From the NCBI GenBank assembly GCA_964436305.1, contig CAYTCI010000075.1:1-19345 (forward strand): a stretch of DNA of 19,345 nucleotides. The letters run 5' to 3'. Source of the stretch: JAKPUX01 sp964436305. GTDB lineage: Bacteria; Zhuqueibacterota; Zhuqueibacteria; Residuimicrobiales; Residuimicrobiaceae. The translations under genes and the position numbers were made by a program. The notes under the pieces were generated by a model. That model saw only the letters and a list, made by a program, of their open reading frames with translations, searched no databases and was not told the origin of the DNA. The number at the start of each line of letters is the position of its first letter. The stretch's first letter is position 1. This document shows positions 7,177-15,188 of this stretch, piece after piece.

Positions 7177-9507
7177 CTATTTGAGATAGAAGAGGCGGCT
7201 GAGTTCGCGGTGGAGGTTCTTTTTATCATTGAGCAGAAGTTCGACGAAATAGACACCGCTACTGACCAGCTGGCCGTAATTGTCGCGGGCATCCCAGTCG
7301 AACTGCTGGCGCTCTTCCAAGCCGGTAATGCGGAACTGCCGCACTCGCTGGCCGAGCAGGTTGTAGATGGTGATCTCGCCGCTTGTGCCCGTGAGGTTGC
7401 CGGCCTGGATACGGGTGACCGGATTGAAGGGATTGGGCCAGCAGCTGAGGCGGCGGTGCTGTCCGGCTGCGCCGGCCGGCGTGAAGGTGACGGTTTCACT
7501 ACCGCCGAGACCGGCATGGTGGACCTCAATTTTGGCGCTGCGGCTCTCCGTTTGCAGCAGGGTGGAGGTATAGCTCAAGGCGTAGCGGTCCTGGGTCTTC
7601 AGCCGGCTGATACTGAGCAGGATATCGCGAAAGTTGCCATAAATGTCAAAGAAATTTCCTCCTGTGGGCAACACGATCGGATTGAACCAGGCCGATTGCA
7701 GGCTGGTCAAACCAATGCCATGCACCGTGATGCCTTTGGCCAGAAGGGTGTCGACGATCTGGGCTTTGGTGAAACTGTGTTCGGGATACTCCTCATCGGT
7801 CAGCCAGATGATGGTGCGCTGGCTGCCGTCGCGGAAGGGAAACTGGCTGGCACGATAGAGCGCGGCCGGTGAGTCTTCAATTCCACCCCAGAGCCAGATC
7901 GATGCGAGGTTGGATTTAACGAGCTCGATATCACGGGTAAAGTCCCAGACCTTGTCGACGGTCGTGCTGAAGGTGACCACCCCGATCTGATAATCGTAGC
8001 CGCGGCTGCTGAGGCTGTCAGCGAACTCGCCGAGGTTGTTGCGGACCGCTTCGATATCGTCGCCCATGCTGCCGCTGCAGTCGAGGACGAAGACGATGTC
8101 GGTCAGCAAGGTTTTCCCGCCGGTGTATTTTTCAAGCGAAAAATCGTACAAGCGGACATTGTTCTCGGACAAGAAAACATTGCCCGTGCTGAGATGGAGC
8201 AGCTTGTTTTTGCTGGCTTCGACCTCAGCGGAGAAGATCAGGCTCACCCGAGGATAATTTTGCGTGATCACGGAATCGATCGCGACGGCTAGTCCGGTCT
8301 CGCCGAAATGAACCCGCGGGATGTGAATCGAACGAGTTACTTCATCGGCGATACCCAGAGCATCGTGGCAGCGCAGGGTGACTGGCACGGTTTTGTCTTC
8401 ATAGATCTCGGCGCAGTTAAGCACGAACTGCGGATAGCCGCGCTCCCCGGGCTGGAGGGTTAGTGGTGCCAGGGCGGTGGGCGAGGTCAACTCGGCGGGC
8501 AGCTCCAGGGCGAACTGGAGCGCCGCCGGCTGCGAAAGGCTCATGTTGGCGATCTCCAGGGTGCAGGGGAACTGCCGGGGAAAGAGGAGATCGCCATCGG
8601 CTGAGAGGGCGGAGGGGAGGTCCCAGCGCACGAAGCAGCGGCTGGAGAAATCGGGCGGCGCCAGAGCGATCTGCAGGCTGATAGTTCTGGAAGCGCCGGG
8701 AGCGACGGGCTTCTCCTGCCAGCTCCAGCGCAGGGCGAGGTCGAAGAGATCGTCGCCCTCGGTTGCGGGAAAACCGGGTTCGGGATGATCGAGCAGATAG
8801 GGCCAGTTGGCGGCGACCTGCTCGTCGGGCGGTTCGGCAAAGGCGATTTCGATGCCGAGGCCTTTGGCGGAACGGCCGCGCTCCCACAGCCCCTGGGTCC
8901 CTGGCAGGGCAGAGCGGGTGGTCAGGTGCTCCCGGGTCAGCGGGCTGCTCCCGGCCAGGAGCACGCCGTCACCGTTGCGTCCGAGGGCGGGATCGAGGAC
9001 CAGGCCAAGGCCGAGGCTTTTCGTCACCCTTGCGAGATTGGTGACCCGGGCGGTGAGGGTGATCTGCTCGCCGTTATGCTGTGGGAGGAGGGTGAAAAGA
9101 AAACGGCAGCTGTCGCGGGTCACCCCCTGGACGAGCAAGGTATCGCCGTGTTTTTGCGGCTGCAGGGCATTGGCCGGAAAGAAGGCCTCGGCCTGGTCCC
9201 AGCGACCGTCGATGGCGAGGAGGGGACCGGAGGTGAGGGCGTAGGGATGGCCGAAGGTGATGGCGCAGTCATCGTCGAGGGCGGAGGAGGTCAGCCCTTC
9301 GCGGGTGCCGATGGTATAATAGCCGCCGGTGAGCAAAGAGATCTCGCTGGCCGCGGTCGCCAGGAGCTGACTCTGAAAGGGCCGGGTGCCGGTGGCACTG
9401 CCCGATTTTGCCAGGCAGGCCTCATGGAGGTCATAGCTGGATTTGTCGGGCGCTGCGCCCAGAGCAGCGATGACCAGCAGGAATAGGAGAGAAGCAATTT
9501 TCTTCAT
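7177..9507 (-). CDS. Large secreted von Willebrand factor A protein with novel N-terminal region and sorting domain
   Basis: 776 residues with a signal peptide (about 1-18). Residues 20-460 form an all-beta-looking region that I do not recognise and that lacks a VIT motif. The vWA domain (about 468-635) opens with IVFVLDCSGSMGDD, giving an intact D476-x-S478-x-S480, and has TDEE (570-573) at the distal Asp. The usual MIDAS threonine is not obvious (GGIEDSPAAL instead). The C-terminus is a sorting/FlgD-like module from WPNPFNPVTRI (690). The start at 9507 has GGAGG four bases upstream. It is first of three closely spaced vWA genes (18 and 14 bp gaps) and follows a 258-bp gap with a sigma-54-like promoter. 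Role inferred: surface or extracellular adhesion. Confidence 0.9.
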   Translation of the reverse strand: MKKIASLLFLLVIAALGAAPDKSSYDLHEACLAKSGSATGTRPFQSQLLATAASEISLLTGGYYTIGTREGLTSSALDDDCAITFGHPYALTSGPLLAIDGRWDQAEAFFPANALQPQKHGDTLLVQGVTRDSCRFLFTLLPQHNGEQITLTARVTNLARVTKSLGLGLVLDPALGRNGDGVLLAGSSPLTREHLTTRSALPGTQGLWERGRSAKGLGIEIAFAEPPDEQVAANWPYLLDHPEPGFPATEGDDLFDLALRWSWQEKPVAPGASRTISLQIALAPPDFSSRCFVRWDLPSALSADGDLLFPRQFPCTLEIANMSLSQPAALQFALELPAELTSPTALAPLTLQPGERGYPQFVLNCAEIYEDKTVPVTLRCHDALGIADEVTRSIHIPRVHFGETGLAVAIDSVITQNYPRVSLIFSAEVEASKNKLLHLSTGNVFLSENNVRLYDFSLEKYTGGKTLLTDIVFVLDCSGSMGDDIEAVRNNLGEFADSLSSRGYDYQIGVVTFSTTVDKVWDFTRDIELVKSNLASIWLWGGIEDSPAALYRASQFPFRDGSQRTIIWLTDEEYPEHSFTKAQIVDTLLAKGITVHGIGLTSLQSAWFNPIVLPTGGNFFDIYGNFRDILLSISRLKTQDRYALSYTSTLLQTESRSAKIEVHHAGLGGSETVTFTPAGAAGQHRRLSCWPNPFNPVTRIQAGNLTGTSGEITIYNLLGQRVRQFRITGLEERQQFDWDARDNYGQLVSSGVYFVELLLNDKKNLHRELSRLFYLK

Positions 9508-9571
9508 AGCACCTCCGCTGTAAAGGGACAGGTCTGCAGGACTGGCACAGGCCGGTCGTCACCCTCTGCAG

Positions 9572-9588
9572 GACAAAAAGGGTGCCAT
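9572..9588 (-). promoter_or_regulatory. Candidate sigma-54 (-24/-12) promoter for the vWA gene cluster
   Basis: The minus strand reads TGGCACCCTTTTTGTC, compared with consensus TGGCACG-N4-TTGC. The -24 TGGCAC is exact, the spacing between the GG and the -12 dinucleotide is correct, and the -12 element is TTGT instead of TTGC. Transcription would begin near 9562, giving a leader of about 55 bases to the ATG at 9507. The nearby sigma-54 activator gene makes this plausible. The weak -12 box lowers confidence. Confidence 0.45.
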
Positions 9589-9613
9589 TTCAGGGCGTAT
9601 TTTGGGGAAAGAT

Positions 9614-9633
9614 GGGCCATTTTTGGCCCTTTT
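9614..9633 (+). terminator. Hairpin with short T-run in the vWA-cluster upstream region
   Basis: GGGCCA and TGGCCC form a perfect 6-bp stem around TTTT, followed by TTTT on the plus strand. This has the shape of a small intrinsic terminator, but no plus-strand gene lies upstream. On the minus strand it sits between the 262-residue protein gene (stop at 9766) and the candidate sigma-54 promoter, without a T-run. It may be only a DNA dyad in the promoter region. Confidence 0.25.
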
Positions 9634-9676
9634 CGCGCAGGTTCCGGGGAGTTGGGCGGGTTGGTTGGCCCGGGGT

Positions 9677-9708
9677 GCGAAAATAGTGCGCCGCAGCGCA
9701 AATTTTGC
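9677..9708. promoter_or_regulatory. Imperfect dyad, possible upstream activator site for the sigma-54 promoter
   Basis: GCGAAAATAGTGCGC and GCGCAAATTTTGC are imperfect inverted arms around CGCA. The dyad lies about 90-135 bp upstream of the candidate -24/-12 promoter at 9572-9588. Enhancer-binding proteins of the NtrC family usually bind dyads about 80-150 bp upstream of their promoters. That it is bound by the activator encoded at 13704-15161 is inference. No matching second copy was found upstream of the kelch gene. Confidence 0.3.
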
Positions 9709-9765
9709 GGGGTATGGCGATACGGAGCGCAGGCGGCCGTGCAGGGCTGTCCGCCGTTCAGGGGA

Positions 9766-10554
9766 TCAGAAAGGGAGCGAACAGGAGTAGCGAACGCCGG
9801 TGCCTGTCCATTCGAGGCGTGTGGCAGACGGCCCGGATGCCGGGGGGTGGAGAATGAGGAGGTCGGCCTGGCTGAAGAGCCAAAAGAGGGCATAGGAGGC
9901 CGCCAGGGCGTTTCGGGTCTTGAAAGCGGTATTATAGGATAGATAGCGCGCGCGGATGTCGGCTGTCTCGGTGGCGGCGAGATAGGTGCGCTGGCGGTTG
10001 CGGCACTCCGCCGTGACATAGAGTGTCGATCCGAGCAGGACCAGATTGGCGGCGGCGAGGGCGATGCCGGTTTTCTCACGCTGTAGATGGAGATGGCCCC
10101 ACCCCGGCCAGAGCAGCGAGCGCGCCAGGGCGCCCGGCAGCCGCTGCCCGCCGGGATCATAGAGACGCAGGGTGTCGACCCGGACTGCTGCGGCTGCTTC
10201 CTCTTGGCGGGCCAGGCTCGCCTTGATCTCGTTGAAGAACTGGATGATCTTGGGCGAAGTCCGGGCGGGGTCGAGAATATGGTCGGGCGCCGCTGCAAGC
10301 AGGGCAGCGAAGGCCGCCTGTGCACCATCCAGCTCCTGCAGCGAGTAGAGGGCGATGCCCTTGGTCTCGAGGATTTCCTTCCGTTCGTCGGGGATCAGTT
10401 GCGCCCGGAGCAGCAGGGTGTCGGCCAGGGCGACCACCCGGGGGTAATCGAACTGCCGCAGCTTGAGGCGCATCATCTCCAGGGTTGCCTGACTATGGGC
10501 GGCCGAAAGTAGCGCGAGCACGAGCAGCGCAGTGATGTAGCGGATCTTCTTCAT
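9766..10554 (-). CDS. TPR-like / DUF5683-type membrane protein
   Basis: 262 residues from the ATG at 10554. An ATG 18 codons further upstream is possible but lies inside the kelch gene and would put a charged stretch before the signal sequence MKKIRYITALLVLALLSAAHSQ. Residues about 25-115 look like a short TPR-like helical repeat (IALYSLQELDGAQAAFAALL, then LDPARTSPKIIQFFNEIK). Residues 139-233 resemble DUF5683-type proteins: a LLWPGWGHLHLQREKTGIAL motif and hydrophobic segments at about 161-180 and 213-233. The start codon overlaps the kelch stop as ATGA, indicating translational coupling. Molecular function is unknown. A membrane-anchored assembly or scaffold role for the exported neighbours is a guess. 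Confidence 0.85.
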   Translation of the reverse strand: MKKIRYITALLVLALLSAAHSQATLEMMRLKLRQFDYPRVVALADTLLLRAQLIPDERKEILETKGIALYSLQELDGAQAAFAALLAAAPDHILDPARTSPKIIQFFNEIKASLARQEEAAAAVRVDTLRLYDPGGQRLPGALARSLLWPGWGHLHLQREKTGIALAAANLVLLGSTLYVTAECRNRQRTYLAATETADIRARYLSYNTAFKTRNALAASYALFWLFSQADLLILHPPASGPSATRLEWTGTGVRYSCSLPF

Positions 10555-11831
10555 CGGATGAGTGTCAGTTTTAGCAGTGCGGTTCCGCCGGCGGTGGTGA
10601 TCCGGCAAAAATAGAGTCCGCTCGGCAGGGGAGTCCCCTGGCCATCCGTGCCGTCCCAGACGATGCGATGGATTCCACCGGCCAGAGATTGCGCGAACAG
10701 GAGTGCCAGCCGGGCTCCGGTGAGCGAACAGATCTCGACCCTGACCTGGGCAGGCCGCTCGAGTGAAAAAACGATTACCGTCCTGCTGTTGAAGGGATTG
10801 GGATAGCCGCCGAGCAGATGGAAATCGCTGACAGGGGTATTTTTTTCGGTGACCCCGGTATTGGGGCGGAGTTGCAATTTCTCAAATGCGGCTGTCACAT
10901 AGCCCCGTTCATCAAAACCGCCAAAAACGTAGAGGGCGCCATCGGCCTCCACCGCCAGCGGAGCGCGGCGGGAAAAGTGCATCTCCGGTCCGGCCTGGGT
11001 GGTGGCGAACTCGCCGCCAGGCTGGATGATCTCCACCGAGCTGAGGGCGCTGCGGCTCTCGTTGTAGCCGCCGATGAGATAGATCTCTCCCGTCGAGGCA
11101 GTAACCGCCTCGCCCCCGGCGCGGGGCTGCAGCAGGTTGGGCAGGGCGCGCACCAGCGAATGATCGGCGGGATCGTAGCACCAGCTGCGGGTGGAGATGC
11201 CGAACTGGACGCCGCCGAAGAGATAGATCTGCTGCCGCCAGAGCGCCGTCATCTGCTGATAGGGCGCTTCGCCAGGGAAGGCGGTCGAGTCCGCGTAGAC
11301 AAAGGTGTTGCTGGCGAGATCATACTCAGCAATGAAGGGTGCCGATGACGAGAGGCTGCTGAAGGGAACCGGATAGCCGCCGAGCAGGATGAGCCGCTCT
11401 CCCAGCACCACGGCCTGGCCGTCGACACGGTCGAACCAGGCGTGCCCACGCAAGGTGCGCCAGGTTGCGAGGTCCCAGCTCTGCAGACGCCGCGCCTGGT
11501 CCATGGTGGCGGTCATGCCGCCGGACAGGAGGATCTCCCCGCCGTGGAGCGCGGCGGCGAAGCCGGTGCGGCCCTCGGGCAGCTGCGCCTCCGTCAGCCA
11601 GGCGCCGCCGGCGGGATCGTAGATCTGCACCCGGTCGCTCAGGCTGCCGGCGGCATCGGTCTGGCCGCCGAGGAGGTAGATGCGGCCATCCAGATAGAGG
11701 GCTTTGCCGGCTGCGACCGGGATGGGCATGGTGCCGGCGATCTCCCACTGCTGGGCGGCAGTGCTGCTGCAGAGGATCAGCAGGAGGGTCAGTGGCGTCC
11801 CTATTTTCAGCCAGACTCTTTTCATCATCAT
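10551..11831 (-). CDS. Secreted six-repeat kelch-like beta-propeller protein with sorting domain
   Basis: 426 residues. The signal peptide ends about residue 26 (CSSTAA). Six kelch-type repeats show the diagnostic double glycine near residues 55, 104, 151, 206, 254 and 304 (IYLLGGQ, ILLSGGM, LILLGGY, IYLFGGV, IYLIGGY, LYVFGGF), enough for one six-bladed propeller. The C-terminal sorting/FlgD-like module starts at GGYPNPFNSRTVI (341) and ends KLTLIR. Kelch propellers bind proteins or glycans, and here the partner is unknown. Three consecutive ATG codons (11831, 11828, 11825) are possible starts with no clear Shine-Dalgarno. A good sigma-54-like promoter ends only about a dozen bases upstream. 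The stop overlaps the next gene by ATGA. Confidence 0.9.
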   Translation of the reverse strand: MMMKRVWLKIGTPLTLLLILCSSTAAQQWEIAGTMPIPVAAGKALYLDGRIYLLGGQTDAAGSLSDRVQIYDPAGGAWLTEAQLPEGRTGFAAALHGGEILLSGGMTATMDQARRLQSWDLATWRTLRGHAWFDRVDGQAVVLGERLILLGGYPVPFSSLSSSAPFIAEYDLASNTFVYADSTAFPGEAPYQQMTALWRQQIYLFGGVQFGISTRSWCYDPADHSLVRALPNLLQPRAGGEAVTASTGEIYLIGGYNESRSALSSVEIIQPGGEFATTQAGPEMHFSRRAPLAVEADGALYVFGGFDERGYVTAAFEKLQLRPNTGVTEKNTPVSDFHLLGGYPNPFNSRTVIVFSLERPAQVRVEICSLTGARLALLFAQSLAGGIHRIVWDGTDGQGTPLPSGLYFCRITTAGGTALLKLTLIR

Positions 11832-11842
11832 CCGGTTATCAA

Positions 11843-11859
11843 TGCAATCAACATGCCAT
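11843..11859 (-). promoter_or_regulatory. Candidate sigma-54 (-24/-12) promoter immediately upstream of the kelch gene
   Basis: The minus strand reads TGGCATGTTGATTGCA. Against TGGCACG-N4-TTGCW only one position differs (T for C in the -24 box), and the spacing is exact. The predicted start is near 11832, so mRNA from here would be leaderless or nearly so at the three tandem ATGs (11831-11823). The absence of a good ribosome binding site there agrees with this. Sequence match and locus context support it, but it is untested. Confidence 0.5.
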
Positions 11860-11922
11860 GGGATTTGCCCGACTCCAGCCTGGGGACCGGAGCGGCCGGC
11901 CGATGGACCCGCCGGGTTCGCC

Positions 11923-13641
11923 TCATCGCGGTCGCCCCGCCAGCTGGCTCATGTTCAGGGTGTAGCGCGTGGTTTCGCTTTTCGTAACCTTTATATAATC
12001 CTGCAGTTCACCGTATTGTGGATGGTGCAGGCTTAGGCGGTGGCCACCCTCTTCGAGCACCAGCGGGCGGGCGAAGGGGGTCTGGCCGCGCGCGACTCCG
12101 TCGAGCCAGACCTCCGCCCACGGCCAGATGCGCAGGTCGAGAAAGCCGAAGAGGGTGTCAAGATCGACGGCGATCCGCAGGGTCTGCCGCGGCGCGATGC
12201 GCAAAATTTGCCGGCTGGCCGGATAATCGGGGTGCTTTAGCACCAGCTCATGCATCCCGGGCGACAGGCGCAGGGTATCCTGCAGCGGGGTCGCATCGAC
12301 GCGGACCGAGTCGATGAAAACCTCCGCCCAGGGCTCACAGGTCACGAAGAGTTTTCCCGGCGCCGCAGCCTCCGCCGCCATTCCGAAAGGGACCCCGCTG
12401 ATTAGAGAGACGGAGTCCTTTTTTGCGGCGGATGGCATCGGGGCCCCGGCGCCCGCTCCTTGTCCCGCTGGAAGCCCGGCTGAAGGTCTCTCTCCCGCCC
12501 TGGCTGACTGGTTAATAATGCTTTGATCCACAGCCATCCGGATTCGGGCGCTTTCTGCCGCGGCGGCGTGCTGCAGGCGTGTCGCGGTCAATGGCGGTTG
12601 CAGGGTGGCGCTGCTGTCCGACCTGGCCATGCGCAAAGCGGGGAGGTGTTGCTCCATCGGCGCGGGATATTTCAGCAGCAGCAGGGCAACCGCCATCACC
12701 AGGGTCAGGAATCCCATGCCAGCCAGGCGCAGGCGTCTCTGCGGCCGTAGTGGAGATCCCGCCGGCCTGGCTGTTGATTGGCCTCCTGCCGGTTCGGCGG
12801 CTTCCGCTCCCTGCTCCGGCGCCGCCGCCGGGAAGTGCCACTCCAGACGCCGCACTACCTCGTCTGCCGAGGCAACCCGTTCGCGCCGATCCTTGCGCAG
12901 CAGTCCGGTAACGAGTTCGCGCAAAGACGGCGGCAGATTCGGTTCCGCCGGCAGGGTGGCCTCTTCGCCGGCGAGGATGTTGTTGAGGGTCTCTCCCACC
13001 TCAGCGGCGATAAAGGGGTGGCGGCCGAAGAAGAGTTCGTGGGCTACGATCCCGAGGGCGAAGAGATCGCTGGCCGGGGTCAGGGTTTCGCCGCGGATCT
13101 GCTCTGGCGACATATAGCCGGGGGTGCCGACGACCGCCGATTTGCGCGTCACTGCCGCACCTTCCTGCAGCAGGGCGAGGCCGAAATCGGCCAGCTTGAC
13201 CCGTCCGCGCTCGTCGATGAGGATATTCTCCGGCTTGACGTCGCGGTGAATGATCTGCTGGGCGTGCGCCGCCGCCAGCGCCGCCGCCACCTGGCGGAGG
13301 ATCCCGCATTTTTCGGCCAGCGACAACTGCTGCTGGAGCCGGGCGCGCAGGGAAACACCCAGGGCATACTCGAACGAGATGTAAAAGCAGCCGGGCTCGA
13401 CGCTGAAATCGAGCACCCGAATGATGTTGGGGTGGCTGAGGCGCGCCAGCAGCCGGGCCTCGCGGCGGAAACGCTCCGCCAACGCCGGATCGGCAAGGCT
13501 GCCCAGCTGCAGGATCTTGAGGATGACCGGCTGGTCGAGATGGATGTGCCGCGCCCGCCAGACGCTGCCGCTCTCGTCCTTTTTCAGACACTCCTCGGCG
13601 GCGAACTTGCCGAAGAGGATATTTCCCCCAGTTTCAGACAT
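11923..13641 (-). CDS. Transmembrane serine/threonine protein kinase with two extracytoplasmic PEGA repeats
   Basis: 572 residues. An Hanks-type kinase domain spans about 8-268: catalytic Lys42 (VILKIL), alpha-C Glu61, HRDVKPEN (132-139), DFG (152-154), GTPGYMSPEQ (172-181). The glycine-rich loop is unusual: CLKKDESGSVW keeps only the last glycine. An Ala/Pro/Gly-rich linker leads to one membrane segment (about 307-323), then a low-complexity stretch (about 330-425), and two PEGA repeats with matching cores (EPWAEVFIDS about 436, WPWAEVWLDG about 506). The kinase is thus cytoplasmic and the PEGA part outside the inner membrane, likely a sensor or envelope anchor. CAGGAG lies five bases before the ATG. 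The gene sits 62 bp after the sigma-54 activator gene, suggesting the two act together. Phosphorylation targets are unknown. Confidence 0.92.
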   Translation of the reverse strand: MSETGGNILFGKFAAEECLKKDESGSVWRARHIHLDQPVILKILQLGSLADPALAERFRREARLLARLSHPNIIRVLDFSVEPGCFYISFEYALGVSLRARLQQQLSLAEKCGILRQVAAALAAAHAQQIIHRDVKPENILIDERGRVKLADFGLALLQEGAAVTRKSAVVGTPGYMSPEQIRGETLTPASDLFALGIVAHELFFGRHPFIAAEVGETLNNILAGEEATLPAEPNLPPSLRELVTGLLRKDRRERVASADEVVRRLEWHFPAAAPEQGAEAAEPAGGQSTARPAGSPLRPQRRLRLAGMGFLTLVMAVALLLLKYPAPMEQHLPALRMARSDSSATLQPPLTATRLQHAAAAESARIRMAVDQSIINQSARAGERPSAGLPAGQGAGAGAPMPSAAKKDSVSLISGVPFGMAAEAAAPGKLFVTCEPWAEVFIDSVRVDATPLQDTLRLSPGMHELVLKHPDYPASRQILRIAPRQTLRIAVDLDTLFGFLDLRIWPWAEVWLDGVARGQTPFARPLVLEEGGHRLSLHHPQYGELQDYIKVTKSETTRYTLNMSQLAGRPR

Positions 13642-13703
13642 TTTGGCTCCTGTGTTTCAGCCAGTATTTCATCCAGCCCACCGTGCAAGCCAGCTCGCAG
13701 CCG

Positions 13704-15161
13704 TCATGGTTGTTCTCCCGCTGCCATCTCTTTCAGCTTCATCTGCACCCAGCGCACCGAGACCCCCAGGCTTTTTGCTGTCGCGGTGCGGTTGCCATCG
13801 TACTCCTGCAGCCGCCGGCTCAGGAGCGCGCGCACATGGGCCTCGAGGGTGGTGCCGGCATCGACGGCATCCCCCTCTTCGTCAAGGATGATATCTTCCG
13901 GGATGATCGCGGAACCGGTGTGCAGAATCAGGGCGCGTTGAATCACGTTCTCGAGCTGGCGGACATTGCCCGGCCAGGGGCTGCCCAGCAGTTTTTGCAT
14001 CGCTTCGCGGCGGATGGCGACGGGCTCCGCACTATATTTTGCGATGAAATGGCGGACGAGCAGGGGGATGTCCTCGCGGCGCTCGCGCAATGGTGGCAGG
14101 GTGATGGGGAAGACGTTGAGCCGGTAATAGAGGTCCTGGCGGAACTGGCCGGCGGCAGCGAGCTGCCGGAGGTCGCGGTTGGTCGCGGCGATGATGCGCA
14201 CATCGATTTTCTGCGGACGGGTATCGCCGAGGCGGATGATCTCCTGGTTTTGCAGCACGCGCAGCAGTTTGGCCTGCAGCGGTAGCGAGATGTCGGCGAT
14301 CTCATCGAGAAAAAAGGTCCCGCTGTGGGCCGCTTCAAAGAGGCCCTTTTTGTCGCTCACCGCCCCGGTGAAGGCCCCCTTTTTGTAGCCAAAGAGCTCG
14401 CTCTCGAGCAGGGTCTCGGGGATCGAGCCGCAGAACTGGGCCAGATAGGGCCGGCCGGCGCGACTGCTGAGCTGGTGGATCGCCCGGGCGGCCAGCTCCT
14501 TGCCGGTGCCGCTCTCGCCGTTGAGGAGGACGGTGGCATCGGACTGGGCCACACGCTGCACCAGAGCAGCGAGCTGCTGCATCGGCCGGCTCTTGCCGAT
14601 CAGGTCGGGGATGGCGTGCACCTGGCTGCGCAGGGAACGGTTTTCCTCCTGCAGCTGTTGCAGCTGAATGATGCGGCGTAGGGCGAGGGAGACCATGTTG
14701 GCGAAAAATCCGAGGGCGTGCAGGTTGTCGGGGGTGAAGAGGGCGCGTTGTTCGCGGCTGTCGGCGAGGATGACGCCCCAAATCTCCTCGCCGTTAAAGA
14801 TCGGCACCCCGATCGCCGAGGTGATCTGCTGGATTTGTACACTCGTGTACTGCGAGATGCCCGGGTCCTGCTGCACGTCATGGTAGAGGCAGGGCTCACG
14901 GCGCTCCAGCACCCGGCGCAGGAGGTTGCTGGAGAATTCGCTCAGGTCGGCGATATCCTCTCCCTTGACCGTGCGGGCCGCGACGATGGCAAAGCGGTCA
15001 CTCACAGCCTCATAGCGGGCGAAAAGCCCGCGCTCGGCCTGAACGGCCTCGATGACCAGATCTAGAGCCCCGGCGATCAGGGGCTCTTCATACTCAGCAC
15101 GGGAGAGCAGGGCGCTGATCTGATAAAAGAGCTCGAACTGATCTCTGGAGGAGGATATCAT
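13704..15161 (-). CDS. GAF-domain sigma-54-dependent transcriptional activator
   Basis: 485 residues with the NtrC-family layout but no response-receiver domain. A GAF sensor domain spans about 8-165, a short coiled coil 165-185 (LQQLQEENRSL), and an AAA+ domain about 187-410. A Fis-type helix-turn-helix is at about 440-478 (GNRTATAKSLGVSVRWVQMKL). Walker A is GESGTGKE (215-222), the sigma-54 contact loop is GAFTGA (262-267), and Walker B is GTFFLDE (281-287). All are intact, so it should activate sigma-54 RNA polymerase. Input is probably a small ligand bound by GAF or modification by the adjacent kinase, which is inference. AGGAG lies about 12 bases before the ATG. It begins 27 bp after the lipoprotein gene. 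Candidate target promoters are at 11843-11859 and 9572-9588. Confidence 0.95.
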   Translation of the reverse strand: MISSSRDQFELFYQISALLSRAEYEEPLIAGALDLVIEAVQAERGLFARYEAVSDRFAIVAARTVKGEDIADLSEFSSNLLRRVLERREPCLYHDVQQDPGISQYTSVQIQQITSAIGVPIFNGEEIWGVILADSREQRALFTPDNLHALGFFANMVSLALRRIIQLQQLQEENRSLRSQVHAIPDLIGKSRPMQQLAALVQRVAQSDATVLLNGESGTGKELAARAIHQLSSRAGRPYLAQFCGSIPETLLESELFGYKKGAFTGAVSDKKGLFEAAHSGTFFLDEIADISLPLQAKLLRVLQNQEIIRLGDTRPQKIDVRIIAATNRDLRQLAAAGQFRQDLYYRLNVFPITLPPLRERREDIPLLVRHFIAKYSAEPVAIRREAMQKLLGSPWPGNVRQLENVIQRALILHTGSAIIPEDIILDEEGDAVDAGTTLEAHVRALLSRRLQEYDGNRTATAKSLGVSVRWVQMKLKEMAAGEQP

Positions 15162-15188
15162 CCTGTTGTCTTTCTCCTAACGCTTCGC

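Noticed and set aside
6616..7872. Plus-strand open frame (418 codons) spanning two vWA genes
   Set aside because: It crosses a junction of two well-supported minus-strand genes and has no domain of its own.
9541..9560. Plus-strand TGGCACA as a sigma-54 box
   Set aside because: No TTGC at the required spacing, and it points away from any gene.
10555..10608. Upstream ATG of the TPR/DUF5683-like gene (18 extra residues)
   Set aside because: It would put a charged stretch before a normal signal peptide. The ATGA overlap with the kelch stop supports the start at 10554.
12778..13941. Plus-strand open frame (387 codons) opposite kinase and activator genes
   Set aside because: Antisense to catalytic motifs of the kinase and to the activator's HTH. 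The translation resembles nothing.
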